A DNA stretch of 64,000 bases from DASZIT01 sp036264255 (GTDB lineage Bacteria; Actinomycetota; Acidimicrobiia; Acidimicrobiales; RAAP-2). A program made the translations under genes and the position numbers. The stretch is taken from the NCBI GenBank assembly GCA_036264255.1, contig DATARI010000143.1, forward strand, positions 1-64,000, read 5' to 3'. This document shows, one piece after another, positions 17,445 to 26,078 of this stretch (position 1 is the first letter of the stretch; each line of letters opens with the position of its first letter). The notes beneath the pieces were generated by a model that was not told where the DNA came from, searched no databases, and saw only the letters and a list, made by a program, of their open reading frames with translations.

Positions 17445-18920
17445 ATGACCCCGCCGCCGAGCTCGTCAGCGCGGACCGAAGCCAAACCCCTCGACGAGTA
17501 CCGGCGGAAGCGGCATCCGGACCGGACGCCGGAGCCGGTCCCGAAGGGCCCCGGCTCCCGCCGGGCGCCCAAGTCCAAGGGCAAGCCGATCTTCGTCATC
17601 CAGGAACATCACGCCTCCTCCCTCCATTGGGATTTCCGGTTGGAGCACGACGGGGTGTTGCCCTCCTGGGCGTTGCCGAAGGGCCTTCCGCTGGATCCGA
17701 GCCAGAACCGTCTGGCCGTGGCCACCGAAGACCACCCGCTGGACTACGCCAACTTTGAGGGGGAGATACCCGCCGGGGAGTACGGAGGCGGCTCGGTCAG
17801 CATCTGGGATTCCGGCCCCTATGACGTCGAGAAGTGGAGCGACCGGGAGGTGGCGGTCGTCCTCCACGGCGAGCGCGCCAATGGTCGCTACGTGCTGTTC
17901 CAGACCAAGGACAACCAGTGGATGATCCATCGCCGGGATCCGGTCCCCGACGGGTGGGCACCCCTCCCCACCCATTTCCGGCCGATGTTGGCGACCCCCG
18001 GTGAGCTCCCGAAGGGGCGGGGATGGGCTTACGAGTTCAAATGGGACGGGGTCCGAGCCGGAGTGGGGGTGGAGGGAGGCCGGATCCAGGTCCGATCCCG
18101 GAACGACCTCGATCTCACCGCCGCCTTCCCCGAACTGCGCGGCCTGGGGGAATCGCTCGGGATGACGACCGCGTTTCTGGACGGCGAGATCGTGGTGCTG
18201 GACGCGGACGGGGCCCCCCGGTTCGGCCTCATCCAACACCGGATGCACGTCGACAGTCCTCGCGTCGCCGCCCGGCTGGCCAAGGAGACCCCCGCCTCGC
18301 TGATGGTCTTCGACCTGCTTTATCTCAACGGGCTCTCCCTGCTGGAGCTGCCCTACCGGGACCGGCGGGAGGTCCTCGAGTCGCTCGACATCGGTGGGGA
18401 CCACTGGGCGGTGTCGCCGTCGTTCACCGGCCACGGGTCGGAGGTGATGCGAACCGCCCAGCAGAACGGACTGGAGGGAGTGGTCGCCAAGCGGGCCACC
18501 AGTCCCTATCGCCCCGGCCGGCGGAGCGATGAATGGATCAAGACCAAGTTCGTCCGCACCCAAGAAGTGGTGGTGGGTGGCTACACCCCCGGGAACGGGG
18601 CCCGCCGGGACACCTTCGGGGCGCTGTTGCTCGGCATCCCCGGGAATGATGGCCTGACCTACGTGGGCAAGGTCGGCACTGGATTCTCGAGCTCGGAGCG
18701 AGCCGAATTGATCGAGCGGCTGCGACGGGTGGAGCGGAAGACCAGCCCGTTCGCCGCGCCGCCGCCCCTGCCCCGGTCAGCCGGAACCGTCTGGGTCCGT
18801 CCGACGGTGGTCGGCGAGGTGCAGTTCGGCGAATGGACCTCGGAGGGGCACCTCCGTCACCCCTCCTGGCGAGGGCTCCGTCCTGACAAGTCCCCGAAGG
18901 AGGTTGTCCGTGAGTCCTAG
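17445..18920 (+). CDS. ligD: LigD-type 3'-phosphoesterase plus ATP-dependent DNA ligase
   Basis: 491 residues containing two of the three LigD activities. Residues about 45-165 are the 3'-phosphoesterase domain, with HHASSLHWDFRLEHDG and HPLDYANFEGEIPAGEYGGG. Residues about 185-490 are an ATP-dependent ligase with nucleotidyl-acceptor Lys199 in KWDGVRAG, the LDGEIVVLD motif, EGVVAKRATSPY and WIKTKF. The polymerase domain is encoded separately just downstream, with only a few bases of overlap. The Ku gene faces it. Function: end cleaning and sealing in non-homologous end joining. I chose ATG 17445; an upstream in-frame ATG at 17313 would add a non-conserved, arginine-rich tail. Confidence 0.9.
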   Translation: MTPPPSSSARTEAKPLDEYRRKRHPDRTPEPVPKGPGSRRAPKSKGKPIFVIQEHHASSLHWDFRLEHDGVLPSWALPKGLPLDPSQNRLAVATEDHPLDYANFEGEIPAGEYGGGSVSIWDSGPYDVEKWSDREVAVVLHGERANGRYVLFQTKDNQWMIHRRDPVPDGWAPLPTHFRPMLATPGELPKGRGWAYEFKWDGVRAGVGVEGGRIQVRSRNDLDLTAAFPELRGLGESLGMTTAFLDGEIVVLDADGAPRFGLIQHRMHVDSPRVAARLAKETPASLMVFDLLYLNGLSLLELPYRDRREVLESLDIGGDHWAVSPSFTGHGSEVMRTAQQNGLEGVVAKRATSPYRPGRRSDEWIKTKFVRTQEVVVGGYTPGNGARRDTFGALLLGIPGNDGLTYVGKVGTGFSSSERAELIERLRRVERKTSPFAAPPPLPRSAGTVWVRPTVVGEVQFGEWTSEGHLRHPSWRGLRPDKSPKEVVRES

Positions 18921-19812
18921 CGGTCGGGTGAAAACCGAAGTCGAAGGCCGGGAGCTGTCGCTCGGCCACCTCGACAAGGTGATGTTTCCGGCTACCGGGT
19001 TCACCAAGGGCCAGCTCATCGACTACTACGCCCGTATCGCCCCGGTCATGCTCCCTCATGTCCGGGACCGCCCCCTGACCTTCCGGCGGTATCCCGACGG
19101 GGTGGACGGCAATTCCTTCTTCGAGAAGAACGCCCCGTCCCATGCCCCGGAGTGGGTGCGGACCATCAAGGTTCCTTCGACGTCATCCCGTGGGGGTGGC
19201 GGCGAGGTCGAGCACGCGCTGGTGTGCGATCTGCCCACCTTGGTGTGGGCGGCCAATCTGGCCACCATCGAATTCCACGTCCCTCTCTGGCACGTCGGCC
19301 GCCGGCGCAAGCTGCCGGCTCCTCCCGACCACATGGTGTTCGACCTCGACCCGGGTCCGGACACCACCGTGGTGGAGTGCTGCCGGGTGGCCGAGTTGAT
19401 TGCGGAAGCCATCCCCAACCCGGCGCTGGCCAAGACCAGCGGCTCCAAGGGGCTGCAGCTCTACATGCCCCTGGATGGCCGCCCCACCTGGGAGCGGACC
19501 CGCGACCGGGCCCATGACCTCGCCACCCAACTCGAGCAGGACCACCCCGACCTGGTGGTGTCGACGATGGCCAAGGCCCGTCGCCAGGGCCGGGTGTTCA
19601 TCGATTGGAGCCAGAACACCGCGTCGAAGACGACGGTGGCCGCCTATTCGGTGCGGGCCCGCCCCGAGCCGACCGTCTCGACCCCGGTGACCTGGGACGA
19701 GGTGGCCGCCTGCGCCGCCGGGGGAGATCCGGCCAGGCTCCGGTTCACCACCGATGAGGTATTGGACCGGGTGGACGAGCTCGGAGATCTGTTCGCTTCC
19801 CTGAGCCTCTGA
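18910..19812 (+). CDS. LigD-type DNA polymerase (archaeo-eukaryotic primase fold)
   Basis: About 300 residues matching the LigD polymerase module, which fills gaps and adds nucleotides at broken ends. The N-terminus has LGHLDKVMFPATGFTKGQLIDYY and RDRPLTFRRYPDG. The metal-binding pair is Asp145/Asp147 in FDLDPGPD, and KTSGSKGLQLYMPL is the conserved nucleotide-binding region. GTG 18910 is preceded by AAGGAGG at a spacing of seven, so I prefer it to the TTG at 18904. It overlaps the end of the ligase gene by 11 bases and converges with ku, leaving 40 bases between their stops. Confidence 0.9.
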   Translation: MSPSGRVKTEVEGRELSLGHLDKVMFPATGFTKGQLIDYYARIAPVMLPHVRDRPLTFRRYPDGVDGNSFFEKNAPSHAPEWVRTIKVPSTSSRGGGGEVEHALVCDLPTLVWAANLATIEFHVPLWHVGRRRKLPAPPDHMVFDLDPGPDTTVVECCRVAELIAEAIPNPALAKTSGSKGLQLYMPLDGRPTWERTRDRAHDLATQLEQDHPDLVVSTMAKARRQGRVFIDWSQNTASKTTVAAYSVRARPEPTVSTPVTWDEVAACAAGGDPARLRFTTDEVLDRVDELGDLFASLSL

Positions 19813-19852
19813 GCGGGGCGGCTCGATCAGCTCAACTCGGCGACGGAGCCGA

Positions 19853-20815
19853 TCAGGAGGCCTTCCGCCGGGATCCCGCCGGCTTGGCCGGGGTGGCTTT
19901 GCGGGTCGGGGCCCGCTTGGTGGCCTTGGCCGCCGGACGCGAGGTCCGCTTGGGCGCCGCCGACTTGGCCTTGGTCGGCCGGGAGGTGGTGGTCGAACCG
20001 CTGGGCTTGGCCGCCACCCGCTTCGGTTCGGTCTTGCCCCGGGAGCGGTCGACACTCTGCTTCAGGGCATCCATGAGGTCGACGATGGGTGCCCCCTTGG
20101 TCTCTTCGGCGTGGACCACCACGTCGTCGCCCTTCTGCTTCCGCTCGATGAGTGCCATGACATCCTGTTGATAGGTGTCCTGGTAGGACTCGGGGACCCA
20201 GGGGGCGGACAGCGCGTTGATCAGTTCCACCGCCATGTTCAGCTCCTTGGCGGTGGAGGGCTTGGTGTCGGGAATGTCGCCGAGGACCTCCTTGGCGTCA
20301 CGCACCTCGTCGGCGAAATAGAGGGTCTCGAGGACCAGGACGCCCATGTCGGCCCGGACGATCGACAGGTACTCCTTGTTCCTCATCACGAAAATGGAGA
20401 CCCCGGCCTTGTTGGTCTTGGCCATCGCTTCATGGAGGAGGCGGTAGGGCTTGGCCGCCGCCTCGTTCTTGGGACCGAGATAGTACGAGGACCGGAAGTA
20501 GATCGGATCGATCTCGCTCACATCGACGAAGTCGGAGATTTCGATGGTGGAGGAGCGTTGCGGGGCGGCGGCGGAGAGCTCGTCGGGGGTCACGATGACG
20601 GTCTCGCCGCTCCCCAGCTCGTACCCCTTCACGATGTTGGAGAAGGGAACTTCCTTGCCACTCTGCTCGTTCACCCGCGAGTACCGGATCCGATCGGAGG
20701 TGCCGGCTTCGAACTGGTGGAAACGGACAGCATGATCCTCGGTCGCCGAGTACATGCCCACCGGGATGTTCACCAGCCCGAAGCTGACTGAACCGCTCCA
20801 AATGCTGTGAGGCAT
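19853..20815 (-). CDS. ku: Ku DNA end-binding protein with basic C-terminal tail
   Basis: 320 residues. The Ku core occupies about residues 1-260 and starts MPHSIWSGSVSFGLVNIPV, the universal bacterial Ku opening. It forms a ring-shaped homodimer that loads on broken DNA ends and recruits LigD. The last 60 or so residues are Lys/Arg/Ala/Pro/Thr-rich (KRTSRPAAKATKRAP), resembling the lysine-rich tails that help actinobacterial Ku slide on DNA. The ATG at 20815 is better spaced from AAGGAG than the adjacent GTG at 20818. Together with the two LigD pieces it makes a complete end-joining set. Confidence 0.95.
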   Translation of the reverse strand: MPHSIWSGSVSFGLVNIPVGMYSATEDHAVRFHQFEAGTSDRIRYSRVNEQSGKEVPFSNIVKGYELGSGETVIVTPDELSAAAPQRSSTIEISDFVDVSEIDPIYFRSSYYLGPKNEAAAKPYRLLHEAMAKTNKAGVSIFVMRNKEYLSIVRADMGVLVLETLYFADEVRDAKEVLGDIPDTKPSTAKELNMAVELINALSAPWVPESYQDTYQQDVMALIERKQKGDDVVVHAEETKGAPIVDLMDALKQSVDRSRGKTEPKRVAAKPSGSTTTSRPTKAKSAAPKRTSRPAAKATKRAPTRKATPAKPAGSRRKAS

Positions 20816-21025
20816 CACGTCTCCTTTTTCACCGCCGACTGCGGAGCAGGTAATTGTGCTCTATTTCCCGGCCGTTTGGCAATAGGCGGCAAACACCGGC
20901 CTCCGTCGGAGGCCCGGCGGCCACCGACGGAGGGTGCCGGGTCGAGGGCGCCGGGACCAGGGACGATTCCGGTTCAGAGTTGGCGGAGTGGGCCCCCGCC
21001 CGACCTGGTTGCAGGTGGGCGTCGG

Positions 21026-21193
21026 CTACCGCCCGTACCATCCACGCCGTCCGGCGCCCTCGCCCCGGCCCACCGCGAAACCGACCAACCACAGGACCAG
21101 CAGGACGACCGCCACGACCCACAGCACGTGGAGCGCGAAGCCCAGACCGAAGAACAACAACACCAGCAATGCCGCAAGGATGACGAGGCCCAT
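21026..21193 (-). CDS. Small hydrophobic membrane protein, 55 residues
   Basis: An ATG at 21193 behind AAAGGA starts MGLVILAALLVLLFFGLGFA, continuing as a very hydrophobic stretch to about residue 42. It ends in a short basic, glycine-rich tail (VGRGEGAGRRGWYGR). Two closely packed membrane helices or one long hairpin are likely. Proteins of this size and composition are common in actinobacteria and usually annotated only as hydrophobic protein; I know of no assigned function. It lies between pdxH and ku on the same strand. Its small size makes it easy to miss. Confidence 0.7.
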   Translation of the reverse strand: MGLVILAALLVLLFFGLGFALHVLWVVAVVLLVLWLVGFAVGRGEGAGRRGWYGR

Positions 21194-21301
21194 CTTGATT
21201 TCCTTTCGTTAGAACGCCACCCGAGTTGTTCCCGCCACCCTGCGAGTTCAAACCAACCCGTTCCGTGGTACCCGTGCCCTTCACCGGGGCAGCGGCCTTC
21301 G

Positions 21302-21913
21302 TCAGGGTTGCAGGCGTTCCCGCCTCCAGGCCGGGGGGGCCGAGGTGTACCGGAGCCTGTCGTGGAGGCGGTCCTCCCGGTTTTGCCAGAACTCGAACGA
21401 TCGGGGCTGGACCCGGAGACCACCCCACCACGGTGGGCGGGGCACTTCGATCCCGGCGAATTCGGACTCCAGGCGCTTCACTTCCCGGTCCAGCGCCTCC
21501 CGGTCCCCGATGGTCCGGCTCTGACGCGACGCCCGCGCCCCGATCTGGCCGCCCCGCGGCCGGGTCCGGAAATAGGTATCGGAGTCGTCGGCAGGAATGG
21601 GTTGCACCGGGCCCTCGATGCGCACCTGCCGACCCAGCGGCTCCCAGTAGAAGAGGAGGGAGGCCTGCGGGTTGTCGTTGAGCTCGACTCCCTTGCGGCT
21701 GTCGAGGTTGGTGAAGAAGACGAATCCCTCCGGACCCCAGGCTTTCAACAACACCATCCGCACCGAGGGTCGTCCTTGGCGGTCGGCGGTGGCCACCGCC
21801 ATGGCTTCGGGATGGAGGACGACGGCGCCCGCCTCCTCGTACCATTGGCCGAATTGGACGAACGGGTCGGGGTCGGCGCCGCTTTCGAGAAGCGGCTTCC
21901 ACTCCGGAGTCAT
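21302..21913 (-). CDS. pdxH: Pyridoxamine 5'-phosphate oxidase
   Basis: 203 residues. The FMN-dependent enzyme oxidises pyridoxamine or pyridoxine 5'-phosphate to pyridoxal 5'-phosphate. Seen in the sequence: RPSVRMVLLKAW and FVFFTNLDSRKGVEL (FMN and phosphate contacts), FYWEPLGRQVRIEG in the middle, and the C-terminal signature PPWWGGLRVQP with FEFWQNREDRLHDRL. Length and motifs fit the classical family rather than the broader flavin-reductase relatives. The ATG at 21913 is the only convincing start. It lies back to back with the DUF169 gene. Confidence 0.93.
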   Translation of the reverse strand: MTPEWKPLLESGADPDPFVQFGQWYEEAGAVVLHPEAMAVATADRQGRPSVRMVLLKAWGPEGFVFFTNLDSRKGVELNDNPQASLLFYWEPLGRQVRIEGPVQPIPADDSDTYFRTRPRGGQIGARASRQSRTIGDREALDREVKRLESEFAGIEVPRPPWWGGLRVQPRSFEFWQNREDRLHDRLRYTSAPPAWRRERLQP

Positions 21914-22000
21914 GACCTCGACGATAGCGATGATCGGGCCCGGGAACGGGTTGCCGCTCGCGGTGATCGACGATCCCCCGGGGTCGGTAATACTGGGCGC

Positions 22001-22732
22001 ATGCCTACCTCCGACGACTGGTCCGCATCCGCCGCCGCCCTCACTTCGGTGTTGACCCTCACCACCGCACCGATTGCCATCACCTTCTCCGATGGCTTCC
22101 CGCCCGGGGTGGAACCCTACGATGCACCGATGCCGGCACCGACCCCGGACGGTCGCACCGGGCGGGTGCCGGCCGGATGCGTGTTCTGGACCAAGGCGGT
22201 CGACCGGACCTTCACCACCGTCGCCGCCGACCACGGGAACTGCAGCGTCGGAAGCCTCACCCACGGTTTTGCCACCCTGGAGGAGGTGGCGGGGCGCAGC
22301 GACGTCGCCACGCTGCTCGAATCCGGCTGGGTGACCATGGAGATGGTGCCGGGGATCCCGGTGGTGTCCGAGCGACCGAGCGTCGTCACCTACGGGCCGC
22401 TCGCCGATACCCCGGTCGACCCCGACGTGGTGCTGATCCGGCTCAACGGGAAACAGCTGATGGTCCTGTCCGACGCCCTCCCCGGCCTCCACATCAGCGG
22501 CAAGCCCCAGTGTCACATCGTGGCGATGGCCAAGGAGCAGGGCGAGGTGGCAGCCAGTGTGGGCTGCATGCTGAGCCGGACCCGCACCAATATGCCCCGT
22601 ACGGAGATGACCTGTGCGATTCCGGCCAGCCGGCTGGCGGAGGTCATCGAGCGGGTGGAAACGACCGCCGCCATCGATGCCACTGTGGCCGCCTATGCCG
22701 CCGAGGACGCCCGCCGCTTCCTCCCCGTCTGA
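22001..22732 (+). CDS. DUF169 family protein
   Basis: 243 residues, cytoplasmic, without a signal peptide. The layout APIAITFSDG, then GCVFWTKA, GNCSVGSLTHG, a VVLIRLNGKQLMVLSDA strand and a Cys-containing C-terminal part (SVGCMLSRTRT, MTCAIPASRL) matches the DUF169 family. Those proteins have no settled biochemical role. Several cysteines (CVFW, GNCS, QCH, GCM, TCA) could bind a metal or cluster, but this is inference. The ATG at 22001 follows a weak ribosome site. Its stop is three bases from the stop of the convergent NfuA-like gene. Confidence 0.75.
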   Translation: MPTSDDWSASAAALTSVLTLTTAPIAITFSDGFPPGVEPYDAPMPAPTPDGRTGRVPAGCVFWTKAVDRTFTTVAADHGNCSVGSLTHGFATLEEVAGRSDVATLLESGWVTMEMVPGIPVVSERPSVVTYGPLADTPVDPDVVLIRLNGKQLMVLSDALPGLHISGKPQCHIVAMAKEQGEVAASVGCMLSRTRTNMPRTEMTCAIPASRLAEVIERVETTAAIDATVAAYAAEDARRFLPV

Positions 22733-22735
22733 GGG

Positions 22736-23386
22736 CTACTTCTTGGCCGCCTCGTAGTAGGGGTTGGTGCCGGATGCATGGTCGGTGACGTCGATGACCT
22801 GAGTGATCTCCGGCACCGAGTCGCGCAGTGCCACTTCGATGCCCTGGCTCAGGGTCACGGTGGCCATCCCGCAGCCGGCGCACCCCCCACTCAGCCTCAG
22901 GTAGGCGGCGTTGTCCTGGACCGCCACCAGGTCGGCGCGGCCGCCGTGGGCGGCGATGGACGGATTGATCTGGGCTTCCAGCACCTGAAGGATCCGCTGG
23001 GCCACGTCACCGCTGAGATCGGCCGGAGGACCGGTCATCGCCGGGCTGGCCATGGAGGGGGGTTGGTTGGGGTTGACGATCACCATCCCGGTCTCCCCGC
23101 CGTCGCTGTTGACGTCGAGGACGGCGCCCTGCATGTTGGCCACGCTGTCGGCGGGAATGACGATCTTGAGGTCGCCCTGCTGGTCGGACCAGTCGGTCGG
23201 CTGGGCGTCGGCGACCGGTTGGAAGTACATGTCGTAGGTGTAGGCGCTCCCGCTGGAGCCGGTCACCTCGATCCAGAGAGCCAGCGACTCCTGGTCGTCC
23301 TCCCCGGCCCGCAGGTCGGACACCATGGCGATGGCGGCGTCGGTCGCCCGCAGGACGGTCACCTTCTCGGTATCGGCGTCACTCAT
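22736..23386 (-). CDS. NfuA/NifU-type iron-sulfur cluster carrier protein
   Basis: 216 residues with two parts. Residues about 1-115 resemble a HesB/IscA-like domain of the degenerate NfuA kind (LWIEVTGSSGSAYTYDMYF, DVNSDGGETGMVIVNPN) and lack the usual three cysteines. Residues about 135-205 are the NifU C-terminal domain with the cluster-binding CX2C in LSGGCAGCGMATVTL. Such proteins hold and hand over 4Fe-4S clusters. I chose the ATG at 23386; an in-frame start 36 bases upstream is possible. It is divergent from the ATP-grasp gene across 45 bases. Confidence 0.85.
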   Translation of the reverse strand: MSDADTEKVTVLRATDAAIAMVSDLRAGEDDQESLALWIEVTGSSGSAYTYDMYFQPVADAQPTDWSDQQGDLKIVIPADSVANMQGAVLDVNSDGGETGMVIVNPNQPPSMASPAMTGPPADLSGDVAQRILQVLEAQINPSIAAHGGRADLVAVQDNAAYLRLSGGCAGCGMATVTLSQGIEVALRDSVPEITQVIDVTDHASGTNPYYEAAKK

Positions 23387-23431
23387 GATGGCTGTGCCTC
23401 GGAACTCGTCGGATACGTGCATCATAGGGCG

Positions 23432-24673
23432 ATGGGACGAGTTCTCCTGTTGCTGCCGACGGCCACCTACCGGGCCCCCGACTTCCTCGCGGCTGCTTCC
23501 CGGCTGGGGGTGGAGGTGGTGGTCGGGTCCGAGCGCCGCCAGGCGATGGCCCGGGCCATGGGTGATCGGGCGGTGGTGGTCCCCATGGCCGCTCCGGAGG
23601 CAGCGGTCGAAGCCATCGCCCAACTCCACCGTCGAACCCCGCTCGATGCCGTCCTGGCCGTCGACGACCAGGGCATCGTGGTGGCCGCCCGGGCGGCTGA
23701 ACGGCTCGGATTCCGCCACAATCCGCCCGACGCGGTGGCGGCCACCCGGGACAAGATCACCATGCGCCGGAAACTGGAGGCCACCTCCGTCCCCCAACCC
23801 CCCTTCCGGGAGGTCCCGCCGGGGGCGGACGCGTCCGCCGCCGCCGCCGACCTCGGCTACCCCTGTGTGATCAAGCCCACCTCGCGGTCGGCCAGCCAGG
23901 GGGTGATCCGGGTCGACGACGACACTCAGGCCGGGTTGGCCGTCGCCCGCATCCAGGCGATCCTCGGTGACTGCCCGGAGCCGTTGGTGGTCGAACAGTT
24001 CGTCCCCGGCGCCGAGGTGGCGGTGGAGGGCCTGCTGGTCGACGGGGAGCTCGAGGTGCTGGCCGTGTTCGACAAGCCCGACCCGTTGGACGGCCCCTAC
24101 TTCGAGGAGACCATCTACGTCACCCCCTCCCGCCACTCGCCGTCGACGCTGGCCGCAGTGGAGGCGCTGACCGCCCGGGCCGCCGAGGCATTGGGCCTGC
24201 GGGAAGGTCCCGTCCACGCCGAGATGCGGATCGGTGCCGCCGGGGAGGTGACCATGCTCGAACTGGCGGCCCGGTCCATCGGGGGCCTCTGCTCCCGCTC
24301 CCTGCGCTTCGGGGTGGGGGTCAGCCTCGAGGAGGTCATCCTCCGCCACGCCCTCGGCATGGGTTTGGACGGGCTCACCCGGGAGACCCAGGCGTCGGGG
24401 GTCATGATGCTCCCGATCCGATCGGCCGGGGTGCTGGAGCGGGTGACCGGGCAGCAGGAAGCTCGGGCCGTCGACGGCGTGGTCGGGCTCGAGATCAGTG
24501 TCCCGATGGGACGGGAGGTGGTGCCGCTACCGGAAGGCGACCGGTATCTCGGCTTCCTCTTCGCCCGGGGGGAGACAGCCGCCGAGGTGGAGGCGGCGTT
24601 GCGGCAGGCGGAGTCGTTGCTCGAGGTCCAGCTGGCTCCGGTCCCGGTCGGGGGATCCGCCCGGCCCCAGTAG
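23432..24673 (+). CDS. ATP-grasp family carboxylate-amine ligase-like protein
   Basis: 413 residues. The N-terminal RVLLLLPTATYRAPDFLAAA is a Rossmann-like pre-ATP-grasp region. The ATP-grasp core follows with RDKITMRRKLEATSVPQP, CVIKPTSRSASQGVIRV, VVEQFVPGAEVAVEGLL and the metal-binding MLELAARSIGGLCS. The carbamoyl-phosphate-synthase/biotin-carboxylase-like order suggests it joins a carboxylate to an amine through an acyl-phosphate. The substrate cannot be read from sequence. The next gene, a radical-SAM protein, starts 10 bases after the stop on the same strand. The two probably act in one pathway, perhaps on the same small molecule or peptide. Confidence 0.8.
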   Translation: MGRVLLLLPTATYRAPDFLAAASRLGVEVVVGSERRQAMARAMGDRAVVVPMAAPEAAVEAIAQLHRRTPLDAVLAVDDQGIVVAARAAERLGFRHNPPDAVAATRDKITMRRKLEATSVPQPPFREVPPGADASAAAADLGYPCVIKPTSRSASQGVIRVDDDTQAGLAVARIQAILGDCPEPLVVEQFVPGAEVAVEGLLVDGELEVLAVFDKPDPLDGPYFEETIYVTPSRHSPSTLAAVEALTARAAEALGLREGPVHAEMRIGAAGEVTMLELAARSIGGLCSRSLRFGVGVSLEEVILRHALGMGLDGLTRETQASGVMMLPIRSAGVLERVTGQQEARAVDGVVGLEISVPMGREVVPLPEGDRYLGFLFARGETAAEVEAALRQAESLLEVQLAPVPVGGSARPQ

Positions 24674-24683
24674 CCTCGCCCCT

Positions 24684-26063
24684 GTGCGAGTGCTGCTGGT
24701 GTCCACCTACGAACTCGGCAACCAGCCCCTGGGTCTGGCCAAGCCGGCGGCGGCGTTGGAGGCGGCCGGGCACCAGGTGCGATGTGTCGACGTGGCCGTC
24801 GACCCGATCCCGGCCGCCGAGTTCGATTGGGCCGACCGGGTGGCGTTCTCGGTGCCGATGCACACCGCCATGCGACTGGCCCTCCAGGTGGCCGGGTCGG
24901 TTCGGGCCCGTCGTCCGGAGTTGCCGCTCTGCTTCTATGGCCTCTATGCGACGGTGAGCCGCGATCTCACCCTGAGGTACCCCGCCGACGCGGTGATCGC
25001 CGGGGAGTACGAGGAGGGCCTGGTGGCGTGGGCCGCCGGCGGGGAGCCGGGGCCGGCCATCCAGCTGACCCGCCAGCCCGCCCGCCTACCCCAGCGCCTC
25101 CGGTTGCCGACCCTGGATCGCTACACCCGCCTGGCCGCCGGCGGGGAGGAGCGGTTGGTCGGCTCGGTGGAGGCGAGCCGGGGATGCTCGCACCGCTGCC
25201 GGCACTGCCCGGTGCCGGTCGTCTATGACGGGCGGGTGCGGCCGGTCGACGAGGCGGCGGTGGTGGCCGATGTCGACCAGTTGGTGGCGGCCGGAGCCCG
25301 GCATCTGACGTTCTCGGATCCGGACTTCCTCAACATGCCGGCGCACTCTCGTCGGGTGATCGCCGCCATCCATCCCCGCCATCCGGAGCTGACGTTCGAT
25401 TGCACCGTCAAGGTGGAACACGTCCTGCGCCATCCCGGTGTCTGGCCCGAAATGGCCGACTCCGGCTGCGTCTTCGTCGTCTCGGCCTTCGAGTCGGTCG
25501 ACGATCAGATCCTCGGTTACCTCGACAAGGGCCACACGGTGGCCGACGCCTCCGAGTCGATCGTCCGGTTGCGCCGGCACGGCATCGAGGTGCGCCCGTC
25601 GTGGCTGCCGTTCACCCCCTGGACCACCATCGACGGACTGGTCGACCTCCTCGACTTCGTGATCGTCCACGACCTGGTCCCCAACGTCGACCCGGTGCAG
25701 TACGCGGTCCGCCTGCTGCTCCCCGAAGGGTCGCTCCTCCTCGACCGGCCGGAGATGACCCCCTTCCTCGGTCCGTTCGACGCCGACCGGCTGGGTTGGA
25801 CCTGGTCGCATCCCGACCCGGCGGTCGATCAACTCCAACAGGACCTGTCGGCCCTGGTCGAAGCGCGGGTGGACCAGGACCCGGGGCTGACCTTCGATGC
25901 GATCGATCGGCTGGTCCGCGATCGGTCAACTGTCCACCGGCGTCGTCCGGAGGTCGGGGCCGTCTCCCGCGGGCCCTCCGGGCCGCGACCCAGGCTCACC
26001 GAGTCGTGGTTCTGCTGCAGCGAGCCCACCGAAGCGCAGCTGGCACCGCTGTCGATCCGATGA
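24684..26063 (+). CDS. B12-domain radical SAM protein with C-terminal Cys-Cys-Ser-Glu-Pro tail
   Basis: 459 residues. Residues 1 to about 125 look like a cobalamin-binding Rossmann domain (VRVLLVSTYELGNQPLGLA) but lack the DxHxxG cobalt-ligand motif. The radical-SAM cluster is Cys168, Cys172 and Cys175 in SRGCSHRCRHC, followed by a standard half-barrel (LTFSDPDFLN, FVVSAFESVDD). The extreme C-terminus reads ESWFCCSEPTEAQ, with Cys444 and Cys445 adjacent. This resembles a family of radical-SAM proteins with a CC/CU-AEP tail, some members of which are thought to carry selenocysteine there (from memory). The GTG at 24684 sits 10 bases after the ATP-grasp gene. Product unknown. Confidence 0.8.
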   Translation: MRVLLVSTYELGNQPLGLAKPAAALEAAGHQVRCVDVAVDPIPAAEFDWADRVAFSVPMHTAMRLALQVAGSVRARRPELPLCFYGLYATVSRDLTLRYPADAVIAGEYEEGLVAWAAGGEPGPAIQLTRQPARLPQRLRLPTLDRYTRLAAGGEERLVGSVEASRGCSHRCRHCPVPVVYDGRVRPVDEAAVVADVDQLVAAGARHLTFSDPDFLNMPAHSRRVIAAIHPRHPELTFDCTVKVEHVLRHPGVWPEMADSGCVFVVSAFESVDDQILGYLDKGHTVADASESIVRLRRHGIEVRPSWLPFTPWTTIDGLVDLLDFVIVHDLVPNVDPVQYAVRLLLPEGSLLLDRPEMTPFLGPFDADRLGWTWSHPDPAVDQLQQDLSALVEARVDQDPGLTFDAIDRLVRDRSTVHRRRPEVGAVSRGPSGPRPRLTESWFCCSEPTEAQLAPLSIR

Positions 26064-26078
26064 GCCGCGGTTCGGCGA

